This document shows, piece after piece, positions 47,005 through 56,222 of a stretch of DNA of 64,000 nt. Under the pieces are notes generated by a model. It saw only the letters and a program-made list of their open reading frames with translations. It was not told the origin of the DNA and made no database searches. Positions within the stretch are counted from its first letter, which is position 1. Each line of letters begins with the position of its first letter. The DNA comes from Candidatus Gastranaerophilales bacterium (GTDB taxonomy: Bacteria; Cyanobacteriota; Vampirovibrionia; Gastranaerophilales; Gastranaerophilaceae). Both the position numbers and the translations under genes were made by a program. Location of the stretch: NCBI GenBank assembly GCA_947630045.1, contig CANRGC010000001.1, positions 1 to 64,000 of the forward strand, written 5' to 3'.

Positions 47005-47552
47005 GCTTTAAAGAAAATTTAGGACAACTGACAGGAAAATTTTTAAATTCCTGTAAGAATAATAACGGAATGTTTCTGTTCGGCGCAATGGCAATGGCAT
47101 GGTCACTTGCCTCTCTCGCACAAACAGTGGGACTTATTGCAAACAGAAAAATAACAAAAGATGAAAAGAAATTTCTTGTTCCTCAAGAAATTTTGGACGG
47201 AACGTTTAATATTGCAACATACGCCGCAGTAACCCTTCCTTTAATAAAAGGTGCGGAAATGTTAACAAAAAGCCGCATTGCAAAAAATGCAAAAGTGGTT
47301 GAAGGGGCAAAAACTATCGCCGCTATTGCCGGAGGCATTATTTCCAGCAACATTATAACTCCGCTTTTGAGAAACAAAACAAGCGTTTTAATTAAAAATA
47401 AAATGAATGAAAAAAACATTTCTCAAAACGCTCAAACCATTTATACAAACAGAAGTTATCCTTATTTTAAAGCAAAAAATAAGCCTTTGAGCATGCAAAA
47501 TTATTTAAATTTGACAAAAACTTACCAAAATAACGGCTCGTTAAAAATCTAG
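47001..47552 (+). CDS. Unrecognised membrane protein, pair member 2
   Basis: A 183-residue protein, translationally coupled to the preceding gene (4-bp overlap). Hydrophobic segments are about 24-45 (MFLFGAMAMAWSLASLAQTV), 70-82 (IATYAAVTLPLIKG) and 108-122 (IAAIAGGIISSNII). The stretch ITPLLRNKTS after the last helix resembles the ATPLL...NR stretch of the large protein at 24057-26468 and the APLTNK stretch of the preceding product. No family is recognised. Its stop overlaps the convergent flavoprotein gene by 4 bp. Confidence 0.65.
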   Translation: MSFKENLGQLTGKFLNSCKNNNGMFLFGAMAMAWSLASLAQTVGLIANRKITKDEKKFLVPQEILDGTFNIATYAAVTLPLIKGAEMLTKSRIAKNAKVVEGAKTIAAIAGGIISSNIITPLLRNKTSVLIKNKMNEKNISQNAQTIYTNRSYPYFKAKNKPLSMQNYLNLTKTYQNNGSLKI

Positions 47553-48913
47553 CTGTCTATTATTTGTTTAAGCTTATAAGCCGCAGTTAAAAGCGGATCT
47601 ATTGTTGATGAAAACGGCGGAGCATAAGGAAGATCAAGGTGCAAAAATTCGCTTATGGTAAGACCTGCTCTTAAAGCCGAGGCAACTACGCTTATTCTTT
47701 TATCGGCGTCTCCCGTGCCGACAACCTGAGCGCCGAGAATTGTTCCCGTCACGGAATCTGCAATAAGTTTGATTTTTAATATTCCAATCTGGGGCATATA
47801 GCCCGCTTTGTCGAATTCTTCAACCGTGCTTGAAATGGGCTTTATATTTATATATTCTCTCAATGAATTGGCGGAACTTTCCGACATTCCGGTCGCAGCT
47901 ATTGAATAATCAAAATATTTGGTTATCATAGACCCTAAAACACCGTCAAAAGTTTCTGTTATGCCGTGTTCTTCCGCACTTGCGTTAATTGCCGCAACAC
48001 GCCCCTGTTTATTTGCAATTGTGCCCAGAGCCATATAAACGGTTTGTTTTGTCGGAATAAAGCTTTGTTCCGTGCAATCTCCCGCCGCCCAAATGTGAGG
48101 AACGGAAGTTCTCATTTTGTTATCAACTCTAATTCCGCCTTTTATGCCGATTTCAATTCCCGCTTCTTTTGCTATGGAAATATTGGGCAAAACACCAACC
48201 GCAATAACACAAAAATCGGCAAAAATTTCACGTCCGTTTTTGGTTTTAACCCCCTCAAATTTTTCTTCTCCGATAAATTCAATAACTTCATCTTCAAACA
48301 AAAATTCAATCAAACCTTCGCCTCTTTTCAAAATTTCATCCCGAACACAGTCTGAAATTTCGTTGTCTAAAACACGAAGCATTTTTCTTGATTTTTCAAT
48401 AACATATATTTTAAGCTTGTTTTTTACAAAAGCCTCTAAAAGTTCAATTGCAATATAACCTGCGCCGATAATTACAACGGATTTTGCGGTAATAGCAATT
48501 TGTTTTATTTTAACTCCGTCATCAATTACTTTGAGGTTAAAAATGTTTTTTAAAGGATAATTGTTTATTTTCGGCACAATTGGATTAGAGCCGATACAAA
48601 GTATTAATTCGTCATAGCTCACGGTTTTTTCATTGTTAAAAACCACCGTCTTTTCTTCGGGAATAATTTTTGTACACTCATGGTTTAAGAAAATATCCAC
48701 CCCCGATTTTTTAAATTCTTCGGGTGACCTTACCATTAAATTGTTAACGTTCGGAACAACTCCGCCGATAAAATAAGGAAGCCCGCAGGCGGAATATGAA
48801 ACCATATTCTCTTTTGTGTAAAGTTCAACAACATTGTCGGGGTTAAGTCTTTTTGCTTTTGCCGCCGCCTTTGGTCCCGCAGCGCAGCCGCCTATAATTA
48901 TAATTCTTTTCAT
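47549..48913 (-). CDS. CoA-disulfide reductase/NADH oxidase-family flavoprotein
   Basis: A 454-residue FAD- and NAD(P)H-binding oxidoreductase. The N-terminal FAD loop is IIIIGGCAAGPKAAAKAK, the redox cysteine lies in SYSACGLPYF (about residue 43), the NAD(P)H loop is SVVIIGAGYIAIE, and the FAD-binding WAAGDC motif is at about 275. The C-terminal dimerisation domain is present. These features define the CoA-disulfide reductase / NADH oxidase / NADH peroxidase group; the single active-site cysteine fits all three, so the substrate is open. A role in handling oxidative stress in an anaerobe is plausible. Confidence 0.88.
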   Translation of the reverse strand: MKRIIIIGGCAAGPKAAAKAKRLNPDNVVELYTKENMVSYSACGLPYFIGGVVPNVNNLMVRSPEEFKKSGVDIFLNHECTKIIPEEKTVVFNNEKTVSYDELILCIGSNPIVPKINNYPLKNIFNLKVIDDGVKIKQIAITAKSVVIIGAGYIAIELLEAFVKNKLKIYVIEKSRKMLRVLDNEISDCVRDEILKRGEGLIEFLFEDEVIEFIGEEKFEGVKTKNGREIFADFCVIAVGVLPNISIAKEAGIEIGIKGGIRVDNKMRTSVPHIWAAGDCTEQSFIPTKQTVYMALGTIANKQGRVAAINASAEEHGITETFDGVLGSMITKYFDYSIAATGMSESSANSLREYINIKPISSTVEEFDKAGYMPQIGILKIKLIADSVTGTILGAQVVGTGDADKRISVVASALRAGLTISEFLHLDLPYAPPFSSTIDPLLTAAYKLKQIIDS

Positions 48914-48945
48914 GATAAATTAATCATAAATAAAGGAGATAAATT

Positions 48946-49482
48946 TTGCATGTTACAGGCGGGCAATACAAGGGGCATAAAATAATTATCCCCGATTGTG
49001 CAAAACCCACTCTTTCAAAAACAAGAGAGAGTGTATTTAACATCTTGTATTCCATTTTTGAAAATTTTGAAGGGAAAATCTTCTTAGACCTTTTCTCGGG
49101 TTCCGGAATTATGAGCCTTGAAGCCTTGTCACGTGGGTTTATAACAATTTCCGTAGACAAAAACAAAAAAGCGGTTTTAACCGTTAAAGAAAATCTAAAA
49201 ATTGCAAAAAACGGTTATGAGGTTATTTTGTCCGATTCTTTGAAATTTATTGAAAAAACAAGCGTTTCACCCGATGTAATTTATATTGACCCGCCGTGGG
49301 ATGTTGATTATAGGGTCATATTACATTCGGTTTTAAAAAAGTTTAAAACAAGCATTGTTGTTGTTGAATATGATAAAAAGAGGGCAGATGAATTTGCGCA
49401 AATTTATGCGCAAACAATCACGCCCTTTAAAGAAAAGGTTTATGGTCGTTGTAAATTAGACTTTATAAAGCAAGGCTTATAA
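48946..49482 (+). CDS. rsmD: 16S rRNA (guanine-966-N2)-methyltransferase
   Basis: A 178-residue SAM-dependent methyltransferase. It begins MHVTGGQYKGHKIIIP, the RsmD opening, and has KTRESVFNILYS, the SAM loop FLDLFSGSGIMSLEALSRG and the catalytic DPPW motif in IYIDPPWD. The start is a TTG at 48946, supported by AAAGGAGA just upstream; the nearby ATG at 48950 is out of frame. It is divergent from the flavoprotein gene. Confidence 0.92.
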   Translation: MHVTGGQYKGHKIIIPDCAKPTLSKTRESVFNILYSIFENFEGKIFLDLFSGSGIMSLEALSRGFITISVDKNKKAVLTVKENLKIAKNGYEVILSDSLKFIEKTSVSPDVIYIDPPWDVDYRVILHSVLKKFKTSIVVVEYDKKRADEFAQIYAQTITPFKEKVYGRCKLDFIKQGL

Positions 49483-49485
49483 GGA

Positions 49486-50028
49486 TTACTTGGAAGATGA
49501 TTTGGAAGATTTGGACGGTTGAGTTTCAACCGATGACGACGAAGGATAGAAAATCGAGATTGAGTTTGTGTTAATTCTCGGAAATTCATCTTCCATTTCT
49601 TCTCTTTGCTGGTCAATATTATATGCAGCAATTTCAGCATTCGTGACCCTGCCGTCTCCGTTTGTATCAACTTGAGAAAAATTATTTAAAACCGTTTCCA
49701 AAAGGGAATTTGAAGTTCCCTGTGAACAAAGCTGAACAAGCTCATTATAAGATAAGCCCTTTGTTGTGAGTTTATTGGTATAAGCATTTATTTCATTTTC
49801 GGTAATTTTTCCGTCCCCGTTTGTATCAAAATTTGCAAAATTGCTTGCAAGATAAGACGAGAAGGAATAATTCATCATGTAAGGATACATGTTGCCTTCT
49901 TTTGAGGGATTAATAATATTTTCAAGGGTAATTCCGTCTTTTCCCTGTGCAAGATAATAAAAGCTTGACCTTATGCCGTTTAGAGTAGCGGCAAAAATTG
50001 AATTTCCGTTTGAAGTTTTAATAGACAT
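49486..50028 (-). CDS. EF-hand calcium-binding protein
   Basis: A 180-residue protein with two canonical EF-hand loops, DTNGDGKITENE and DTNGDGRVTNAE, about 50 residues apart, with all calcium ligands in place. No signal peptide is visible. The C-terminus is Ser-rich and low-complexity. I chose the ATG at 50028, which has AAGG 9 nt upstream, rather than the TTG at 50052, which has no ribosome site. It lies 81 bp downstream of the radical SAM-M16 pair on the same strand. Function unknown; calcium-dependent structural or sensor role by inference. Confidence 0.8.
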   Translation of the reverse strand: MSIKTSNGNSIFAATLNGIRSSFYYLAQGKDGITLENIINPSKEGNMYPYMMNYSFSSYLASNFANFDTNGDGKITENEINAYTNKLTTKGLSYNELVQLCSQGTSNSLLETVLNNFSQVDTNGDGRVTNAEIAAYNIDQQREEMEDEFPRINTNSISIFYPSSSSVETQPSKSSKSSSK

Positions 50029-50109
50029 AACAGTAACCTTACATTTTATCAACCATGTTTAGTTTAATGATAATTTCACTAAAGTAAACCATTCAAATAA
50101 TGTAAAAAT

Positions 50110-52716
50110 TTACTTGCCCACAATTATTTCAAAGTGCGGGTTGGAAAAATATCTGTTTGCAAAAGATAAAATATCTGACGAAGAAACATTTGAAATTTCA
50201 TCTTTTAATTTATCCAAAAAGTCAAGGTCATATCCGTAAAGTTCATATTTTGAAAGAAATGACGCCATATCCATATTTGTTTCAAGTGCAAGTATCATAT
50301 TTCCCAAAAGTTTATCTTTCGCTTCCTGAAGTTCTTTTGTTTGAACAAACTCGGTTTTTAATTTTTCAAACTCGGCTAATATTCCGTTTTTAGCCTCGTT
50401 TTCATTTTTGGAGTTTGTTCCTATATAAGCAAAAAATGCGCCGTCATTTGCGTATTGATTAATTTGGCTTCCAACCTGATATGCAAGCCCTTTTTCTTCA
50501 CGCAAAGATTTAAACAAACGGGAACTCATGCCTGACCCCAAAAGGGAATCAATCACTCTTAAAGTCGCAAGGTCTTTCAAATTATATATTTGGGGGGTTT
50601 TATAGGCAACAATTATCCAGCTTGTTTCTTTGCCTGCGTTTGAAAGTTTTTTGGAAACGTTTTCATTCGGAATGTATTGTTCTTTCAAAAAATCTTTAAC
50701 TTGAACTTGTTTTTGCCCTTTTTCCGTAAATATTTCATTAAATTCTTTGATAAGTTTATTGTCATCAACATCGCCTGACACGGCTATTACAAGATTTGAA
50801 GGTTCAAAAATTTTATTATAATAATCAATTAAGTCATCTCTTGAAATTAAATCAATATTATTTAAAATCACTTTTGAATTAATTGAATAGGGCGAATTGC
50901 CGTATCCTATGCCGTTAAATTCATCAAGGGCAAGGGACAGCGGGCTGTCTTTTAAAGATTTTACCTTTTCTTTGTAATTTTGTTTGGTCTTTTCGATTTC
51001 TTCAGTCGGAAAAACAGGATTGTTTATGACTTCATCCAAAATATAAAAAGCGTCATTTAAACTGTTTTTTGTTGCAATCAAAGAAACGCAAAATGCGTCA
51101 GAGCCGGATGAAACTCCAAGCTGAATTCCTTTCTCGTCAAGAAAGTCGCTTAACTCCTGATAGCTGTATTTTTTTGTTCCTCTTTTTGCATTTTGAGCGG
51201 CAAAATATGATACTCCCGCCTTTGGCTGAAGGAAATTTCCGCCTTTTGCATAAATATTCATTCCGACAATAGAATTGTTTTTGTTTTTTCTTACAATTAA
51301 TGTTGCGCCGTTATCAAGCAGATATTTCTTTTCGTTTCCTTTCTCTTTTATGAGTTGTGCGCTGTTTGGAACAATTTTTGCCGCCGCCGCAACGTTATTA
51401 ACTTCAACGAAACCTTTCGGCATGACTGTCGAAATTGCGCATTTATCCTTTATTAAAAATTTGTTTAATGCGGCATAAACGTCTTTTAGCTCAACTTCAT
51501 CAATTTTCTTTAAATAATCGTCATACATTTTTATGTTGTCATAGTAAAGCGCAAAAAAGCCAAGTTCTTCGGCTATATTTGCAACAGATTCTCTTGCATA
51601 ATTTGTGGATGTTCTTAAAATTGTCTTTGCCCTTGAAAGTTGTTCCTGTGTAATGCCGTCATTTTTAGCTTTTTCAATATCTGAGAAAATTCCCTGTTTA
51701 ACCGCCTGTAATTTGTTTGGCTCAAAAGTTGAAGAAATAATGAAAAGCCCGTCGTCCAAATATTGAGAATAAGACGAGGAGACAGAATTAACGAGTCTTT
51801 GTTTTTCTTTTAAGTCCAAATTTAAAAGAGAACCGTTTGAACCGCCCAAAATGACCGCCAAAAGGTCAAGAGCATAAGTTTCTTTTGCGTTGGTAAATTT
51901 TGGCGCCTTAAACGCAATTGCCATATATCCTTGTGCAACATCTTTTTCCTCGTTAACGCTTATTTGAGATTTTATTTCGGGTATATTAGGGTAGCTGACG
52001 GGCGTATGGGTTTTTTGCTCCTGTTTGAAAGCTTCTTCAACTTTTTTTATCGCCTCTTTTGCATCAACATCGCCCGAAACAACGGTAATCATGTTATAAG
52101 GCGTGTACCAGTTATTATAAAATTTAAGAATTTCATCTCTGGATATTGATGAAATTACCTCTTTTGTGCCGATAACAGGGCGCATGTAAGGGTGTTTAAC
52201 ATCTTTATAAATTAATTTAAACAGGTTTGTATATAAAACATTTGCGGGATTATCAAGCCCCCTGCTTATTTCTTCAATTACAACCGGTCTTTCTTTTTCA
52301 AGCTCGTCTTGAGGGATTAGAGGGTTTAAAAGCATATCCGAGTGCATTTTTAAGGCAAGGTCAAAATCTTTTGAAGGAATTGTTATATAAAACTGGGTGA
52401 AGTCTTTGCTTGTGGCTGCGTTTGTTTGAGCGCCCTTAGATTCAAGAATTTTATCAAATTCGCCGGTCGGAACATTTTTTGACCCCTTAAAGAAAAGGTG
52501 TTCCAAAAAGTGTGCAACTCCGGTATTTGAGTCGTTTTCATTTATTGAACCCGTTCTTACCCAAGTGTTAACGGTTACAATAGGGTTATCTTTCATTTCG
52601 TTAACTATAACAAGCTGTCCCGAAGGAAGGCGCTTTGAGATGATATTTGAAGCAAATACGCCTGTCTGAAAGATTAAAAGAAGCAAAAAACAGATTAATA
52701 ATTTATAATTTTTCAT
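50110..52716 (-). CDS. M16 zinc protease, two-domain, exported
   Basis: An 868-residue member of the M16 (pitrilysin/PqqF/processing peptidase) family. A signal peptide (KLLICFLLLLIFQTGVFA) sends it to the periplasm. The N-terminal M16 domain has the inverted zinc motif HFLEH with H69, E72 and H73, plus the distal glutamate region PVVIEEISRG. The second half (about 440-868) is a second M16 domain lacking HxxEH, with the RLFKSLREEKGLAY substrate-binding segment, as usual. It overlaps the upstream radical SAM gene by 4 bp (ATGA). M16 proteases cleave small peptides and, in several RiPP pathways, remove leader peptides. Confidence 0.92.
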   Translation of the reverse strand: MKNYKLLICFLLLLIFQTGVFASNIISKRLPSGQLVIVNEMKDNPIVTVNTWVRTGSINENDSNTGVAHFLEHLFFKGSKNVPTGEFDKILESKGAQTNAATSKDFTQFYITIPSKDFDLALKMHSDMLLNPLIPQDELEKERPVVIEEISRGLDNPANVLYTNLFKLIYKDVKHPYMRPVIGTKEVISSISRDEILKFYNNWYTPYNMITVVSGDVDAKEAIKKVEEAFKQEQKTHTPVSYPNIPEIKSQISVNEEKDVAQGYMAIAFKAPKFTNAKETYALDLLAVILGGSNGSLLNLDLKEKQRLVNSVSSSYSQYLDDGLFIISSTFEPNKLQAVKQGIFSDIEKAKNDGITQEQLSRAKTILRTSTNYARESVANIAEELGFFALYYDNIKMYDDYLKKIDEVELKDVYAALNKFLIKDKCAISTVMPKGFVEVNNVAAAAKIVPNSAQLIKEKGNEKKYLLDNGATLIVRKNKNNSIVGMNIYAKGGNFLQPKAGVSYFAAQNAKRGTKKYSYQELSDFLDEKGIQLGVSSGSDAFCVSLIATKNSLNDAFYILDEVINNPVFPTEEIEKTKQNYKEKVKSLKDSPLSLALDEFNGIGYGNSPYSINSKVILNNIDLISRDDLIDYYNKIFEPSNLVIAVSGDVDDNKLIKEFNEIFTEKGQKQVQVKDFLKEQYIPNENVSKKLSNAGKETSWIIVAYKTPQIYNLKDLATLRVIDSLLGSGMSSRLFKSLREEKGLAYQVGSQINQYANDGAFFAYIGTNSKNENEAKNGILAEFEKLKTEFVQTKELQEAKDKLLGNMILALETNMDMASFLSKYELYGYDLDFLDKLKDEISNVSSSDILSFANRYFSNPHFEIIVGK

Positions 52717-53831
52717 TTATTTATGTCCTTAACTTTTAGTTCACAACAAAGTTGACAGGAAGAAAAACTCTTTGATATTTTTAAGTTTTTCCTGAAACAC
52801 TTATATTTCGGAAGGTTGAAAATCTCTTTGATTGTTTTTTCTTTTACATTCCCGATTTTAAATGATAAACATGGATATACATCGCCTGAAGGGTTAATCA
52901 TAATGTTTGAAAAAGGATATTTACAAGGATGATAAATTTCGCTCGGATGTCTTTTTAGCAAGGAAGGGTCATCAGGTTCAAAAAAGTTTTTGATTTTTTG
53001 AATAACATCTTCCGTTTTTCCGCCTTCAAATTTTGGCGCAAATCTTATTTTGGTATCTGACTTTAAGGATATCATTTCTTTATAAATATCAATAAACTTT
53101 TCAACATCAAAATAGGGTTTAATATCGTATGAAGGCTCATAGAATACGGGTTCAAAGCTTTCTTTTAAAACGGAATTTTGTTTAAGGTCATTATTTCTCA
53201 AAAAAGAAATTGAGAAAAACTCAAACCCCATATCGGAACAATATTTGTAAAGTTTGAAAATATCTTCAAGATTGTTATTTAAAACAATGGTTTTTATATC
53301 AACCATTGGCTTTGATTTTTTTCTTTTTTGATTTAACAATTCAAGGTTTGATATAATTTTGTCAAAAATGCCCGCTTGTCCCCTGTTTCTGTCGTGAGTT
53401 TCTCCCCAGCCGTCAAGCGAAACAGACAAAAGCATGATTTTTGATTTTATTAAGTTATCAATATTTTTCTCATTTAAAAAAGTTCCGTTTGAAACAATGT
53501 TCACTTTTCCAAACACCCTTTTTGAAGCAAAATCTGAAATTTCCTGAAAATCGCTTCTGATATAAGGTTCACCGCCGACAAGAGTAATAAATCCGTATCT
53601 TGGAATTTGAGAGATAACATTTTTCCATTCGTTTAGGGAAAGTTCATTTTTATTTCTGTTTGAGCCGATATAACAGTAAGGGCATGAAAGGTTGCAATTG
53701 TATGTTAATTCAAGAAAATATCTTAAAGGTACAATTGCGCTGCCCGTTTTAATTAAATTTGTGTTATATGATATATCCGCATAGAGATTTCTTAAAAAAT
53801 CAAACAGATAAGAATAATCTATAAGCTTCAT
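52713..53831 (-). CDS. Radical SAM/SPASM protein
   Basis: A 372-residue radical SAM enzyme. The 4Fe-4S motif CNLSCPYC uses C46, C50 and C53, followed by LVGGEPYIRSDF (GGEP SAM-binding motif). The C-terminal part has a SPASM-type cysteine set (HPCKYPFSN, GDVYPCLSFKIG, CFRK and SCQLCCE), able to hold auxiliary clusters. Such enzymes modify ribosomally made peptides or serve as anaerobic maturases. It is coupled to an M16 protease gene, but no short precursor ORF is evident in the flanks. It is divergent from dnaA. Confidence 0.88.
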   Translation of the reverse strand: MKLIDYSYLFDFLRNLYADISYNTNLIKTGSAIVPLRYFLELTYNCNLSCPYCYIGSNRNKNELSLNEWKNVISQIPRYGFITLVGGEPYIRSDFQEISDFASKRVFGKVNIVSNGTFLNEKNIDNLIKSKIMLLSVSLDGWGETHDRNRGQAGIFDKIISNLELLNQKRKKSKPMVDIKTIVLNNNLEDIFKLYKYCSDMGFEFFSISFLRNNDLKQNSVLKESFEPVFYEPSYDIKPYFDVEKFIDIYKEMISLKSDTKIRFAPKFEGGKTEDVIQKIKNFFEPDDPSLLKRHPSEIYHPCKYPFSNIMINPSGDVYPCLSFKIGNVKEKTIKEIFNLPKYKCFRKNLKISKSFSSCQLCCELKVKDINK

Positions 53832-53935
53832 ATAGTGCCTTTTTTACAAAATTTAATTTTATATTACTACGCATTGGTGTTTTTGGTAAAATTGTTAAGA
53901 AGAAAGGAATTTTTGGTTTTTTAGCGGATATTTAT

Positions 53936-55336
53936 ATGGACATGGAAGAATTAAATCTAAACCTTAACGAAGTATGGAAAGAAGCGCTTGAACTTCTTAA
54001 AACAAGAGTTTCTCCCTCAACTTTTCAACCATGGATAACCCCGCTTATCCCAGTTTCAAAAAATGAAGCCGAATATAAAAAAGACACTTTCGTTTTAAAA
54101 TCAAATCAGGCTTTTGGGGTTGCCCACCTTAATCAAAAATTTCTTCCCGAAATTCAAAAGGCAATATCCGAGGTTATTCCGCAAAATCCGCCTGTTGAAA
54201 TTGTTTTTGTGCCGACAGACGTAAAAAAAGCTCCGAAAAGAAAAGAGAAACCCACAGAGCAAATTATTTTAATGCAGGAACAAATAGACAATCTTAAACA
54301 AATGCAATCTTTTTGCGCTCTAAATCTGAAATATACTTTTGAAAACTTTGTAAACGGTGAAAATTCAAACGTTGCTTTTCAAGCGGCAAAAATGGCAGCT
54401 GATGCCCCCGGACAAAAATATAACCCTCTGTTTATTACAGGTGCGGTCGGAATGGGCAAAACCCACTTAATGCAAGCTATCGGACATCAGATATTAAAAA
54501 ATTTTCCGAAACTTAAAGTAAAATATGCAAAAACCGAGGAATTTACAAATCAGCTCATAGACTCTTGCAGAAAAGGTCTTGAATCATATTCCGATATGAA
54601 AAAATTCAGAGACCAATACAGAAATGTTGACGTTCTTTTGCTTGATGATATTCAGTTTGCGGAAGGCAAAAAAAGAACGGAAGAAGAAATTTTTAACACC
54701 TTTGACGCACTTTTTCATGCCGGAAAACAGATTGTCTTTGCTTCAGACAGACCCGTAGAGACGTTTGAAAAAACTCCGGACAGGTTAAAAAGCAGATATG
54801 AATGGGGTCTTTCCGTTGAAATAAAAGCGCCTTCGCTTGAAACAAGGGTGGAAATAATTAAAAAGCATGCGCTTCGTTCAAATTATGAAATTTCAGATGA
54901 TGTTGCAAAATTTCTTGCAAAAAATTATTCCAAAAATATAAGAGAGCTTGAAGGGGCTTATAATAAAGTGAGCGCATATGCTTCAATACAGGGAATTGAC
55001 CTTACCGTTGAAAGCGTTAAAGAAATTCTCGGCTTTAAAGAGGGAAATAAAAAAATTACTCAGGCTGATATTATTAACGCCTGTGCGGAATATTTCGGCA
55101 CAACATATGATTCCGTTATCGGAAATCAGCGCTCAAGCGAAATTAAAGCGGCAAGACAGATGTCAATTTATCTTATAAAAGAAATTTTAAACTTGAGCTA
55201 TCCCGTTATTGCCTCGACTTTTAACAAAAACCACACAACAATTCTCTATTCTTACGAAAAAATGAAAAAAGATTTAAAAACAGATAAAACTTTACAAGAA
55301 AAAGCCCAAGAGCTTGAAATTTCAATTCGTAAATAA
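53936..55336 (+). CDS. dnaA: Chromosomal replication initiator DnaA
   Basis: AAA+ initiator that opens the replication origin. The 466-residue protein has domain I at the N-terminus (LNEVWKEALELLKTRVSPST), the linker domain II, an AAA+ core with Walker A GAVGMGKTHLMQA and Walker B DVLLLDDIQF, and a C-terminal DNA-binding domain with the signature NKNHTTILYSYEKM, usually DHTTV. No DnaA boxes (TTATCCACA-like) are seen near the gene, and dnaN is not adjacent, so the origin probably lies elsewhere. A DivIC/FtsB-like gene follows 38 bp downstream. Confidence 0.97.
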   Translation: MDMEELNLNLNEVWKEALELLKTRVSPSTFQPWITPLIPVSKNEAEYKKDTFVLKSNQAFGVAHLNQKFLPEIQKAISEVIPQNPPVEIVFVPTDVKKAPKRKEKPTEQIILMQEQIDNLKQMQSFCALNLKYTFENFVNGENSNVAFQAAKMAADAPGQKYNPLFITGAVGMGKTHLMQAIGHQILKNFPKLKVKYAKTEEFTNQLIDSCRKGLESYSDMKKFRDQYRNVDVLLLDDIQFAEGKKRTEEEIFNTFDALFHAGKQIVFASDRPVETFEKTPDRLKSRYEWGLSVEIKAPSLETRVEIIKKHALRSNYEISDDVAKFLAKNYSKNIRELEGAYNKVSAYASIQGIDLTVESVKEILGFKEGNKKITQADIINACAEYFGTTYDSVIGNQRSSEIKAARQMSIYLIKEILNLSYPVIASTFNKNHTTILYSYEKMKKDLKTDKTLQEKAQELEISIRK

Positions 55337-55374
55337 TTTGGAATATTTTTATAAAAAGGGTAAAATTCATAATT

Positions 55375-55845
55375 ATGACACTTGAAAATCAAGACACAAT
55401 TAATAACAGCAATCTGAAAGAAAAAACAAGAACCAGACAAAAACATAAAAACAAAAAAAGGAAATTTTACTTATCTTCCGTTACTCTTATTTTACTTGTT
55501 CTTGTACTTCTTTTGAGTTACAGCGCCCTTTTAAACATATCAAAAATCGTAATAGGACAAAGCCAAAAAGCGACATTAAAAGAGTTAAATGCCGAAGCAA
55601 GGGCGAAAAACGAACACCTCAGAAATGAAATAGAAAACTTTAACCAAACAAACAGGGCTGAATCAATTGCCAGAAATAATCTTAAAATGGCGGGCGAAAA
55701 CGAGGTTCTTGTAATAATCAACACCCCGAAAGAAGAAGAAAAGCCCAAAACCAAAACGAAACAGTTCATTGAATATTTTGAAAAACATATTGCAAGAAAA
55801 TTTGTTCAAAACGAAAATCAGGACGATTTTATTCTCCAGCAGTAA
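55375..55845 (+). CDS. DivIC/FtsB-like septum protein
   Basis: A 156-residue bitopic membrane protein: a basic cytosolic tail (RTRQKHKNKKRKFY), one transmembrane helix at about 35-55 (SSVTLILLVLVLLLSYSALL), then a coiled coil (LKELNAEARAKNEHLRNEIE) ending in ESIARNNLKMAGENEVLVI, the FtsB/DivIC hallmark. Proteins of this type join FtsL and FtsQ/DivIB in the division complex. The C-terminal tail is Lys/Glu-rich. It follows dnaA by 38 bp and probably shares its transcript. Confidence 0.82.
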   Translation: MTLENQDTINNSNLKEKTRTRQKHKNKKRKFYLSSVTLILLVLVLLLSYSALLNISKIVIGQSQKATLKELNAEARAKNEHLRNEIENFNQTNRAESIARNNLKMAGENEVLVIINTPKEEEKPKTKTKQFIEYFEKHIARKFVQNENQDDFILQQ

Positions 55846-55853
55846 TAAATAAA

Positions 55854-55895
55854 AATAAAGCTTTCTTGAATTTTTGTTTTCAAAAAAGCTTTATT
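55854..55895. terminator. Long hairpin after the septum gene
   Basis: Two 17-nt arms starting AATAAAGCTTT and ending AAAGCTTTATT pair with a single mismatch around an 8-nt loop. It follows the septum gene's stop by 8 bp. The stem is AT-rich and lacks a clear T-run, so termination is likely but not certain; it could also protect the 3' end. Confidence 0.55.
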
Positions 55896-55984
55896 CGTAT
55901 GATGAGTTGTTCTCTTCATTTTTTTTGTGCATTCACTGCACATTATATGGGGTATGCGAGTTTGGGGGAAATTGAGGTTATTGA

Positions 55985-56155
55985 TTAAAGATATATGGAA
56001 TTTTTGTCATCTTTGAAACAAGATGCGGAAGCTTTAAGTGCGGAATATACCACCATTCTTCTTCTTTTGGCGTTTTTAACAATTAAAGCAACACAATCTG
56101 AACTGTTTGATGTTTTTGTTTTAGATTTCAAAAGCATACAGCAATCCCATAACAT
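55985..56155 (-). CDS. Possible 56-residue small protein
   Basis: A minus-strand frame of 56 codons in a gap otherwise free of genes. The product would begin MLWDCCMLLKSKTK and contain a basic patch (KNAKRRRMVV) and three cysteines. Directly before the ATG is AAGG with no spacer, so the ribosome site is poor; a later ATG (codon 7) has a weak GGGA. It lies downstream of glutaredoxin on the same strand. It may be chance. Confidence 0.2.
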   Translation of the reverse strand: MLWDCCMLLKSKTKTSNSSDCVALIVKNAKRRRMVVYSALKASASCFKDDKNSIYL

Positions 56156-56222
56156 CCTTGTATAAATTATTTCGGCAAAATAAAAAGAAACTTTATTTTT
56201 TTCAGGAAAATTGTTACAAAAT

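Larger units (their letters stand above)
55846..56222. other. Intergenic region with hairpins and a possible small ORF
   Basis: A 377-bp gap between the septum gene and glutaredoxin. It holds a long hairpin at 55854-55895, a short one (GTGCA/TGCAC) at 55927-55941, and a 56-codon minus-strand frame at 55985-56155. No other feature is recognised. Confidence 0.7.

Noticed and set aside
53832-55374. Replication origin next to dnaA
   Set aside because: I found no cluster of TTATCCACA-like DnaA boxes in the flanks and no dnaN; the upstream gap is only about 100 bp.
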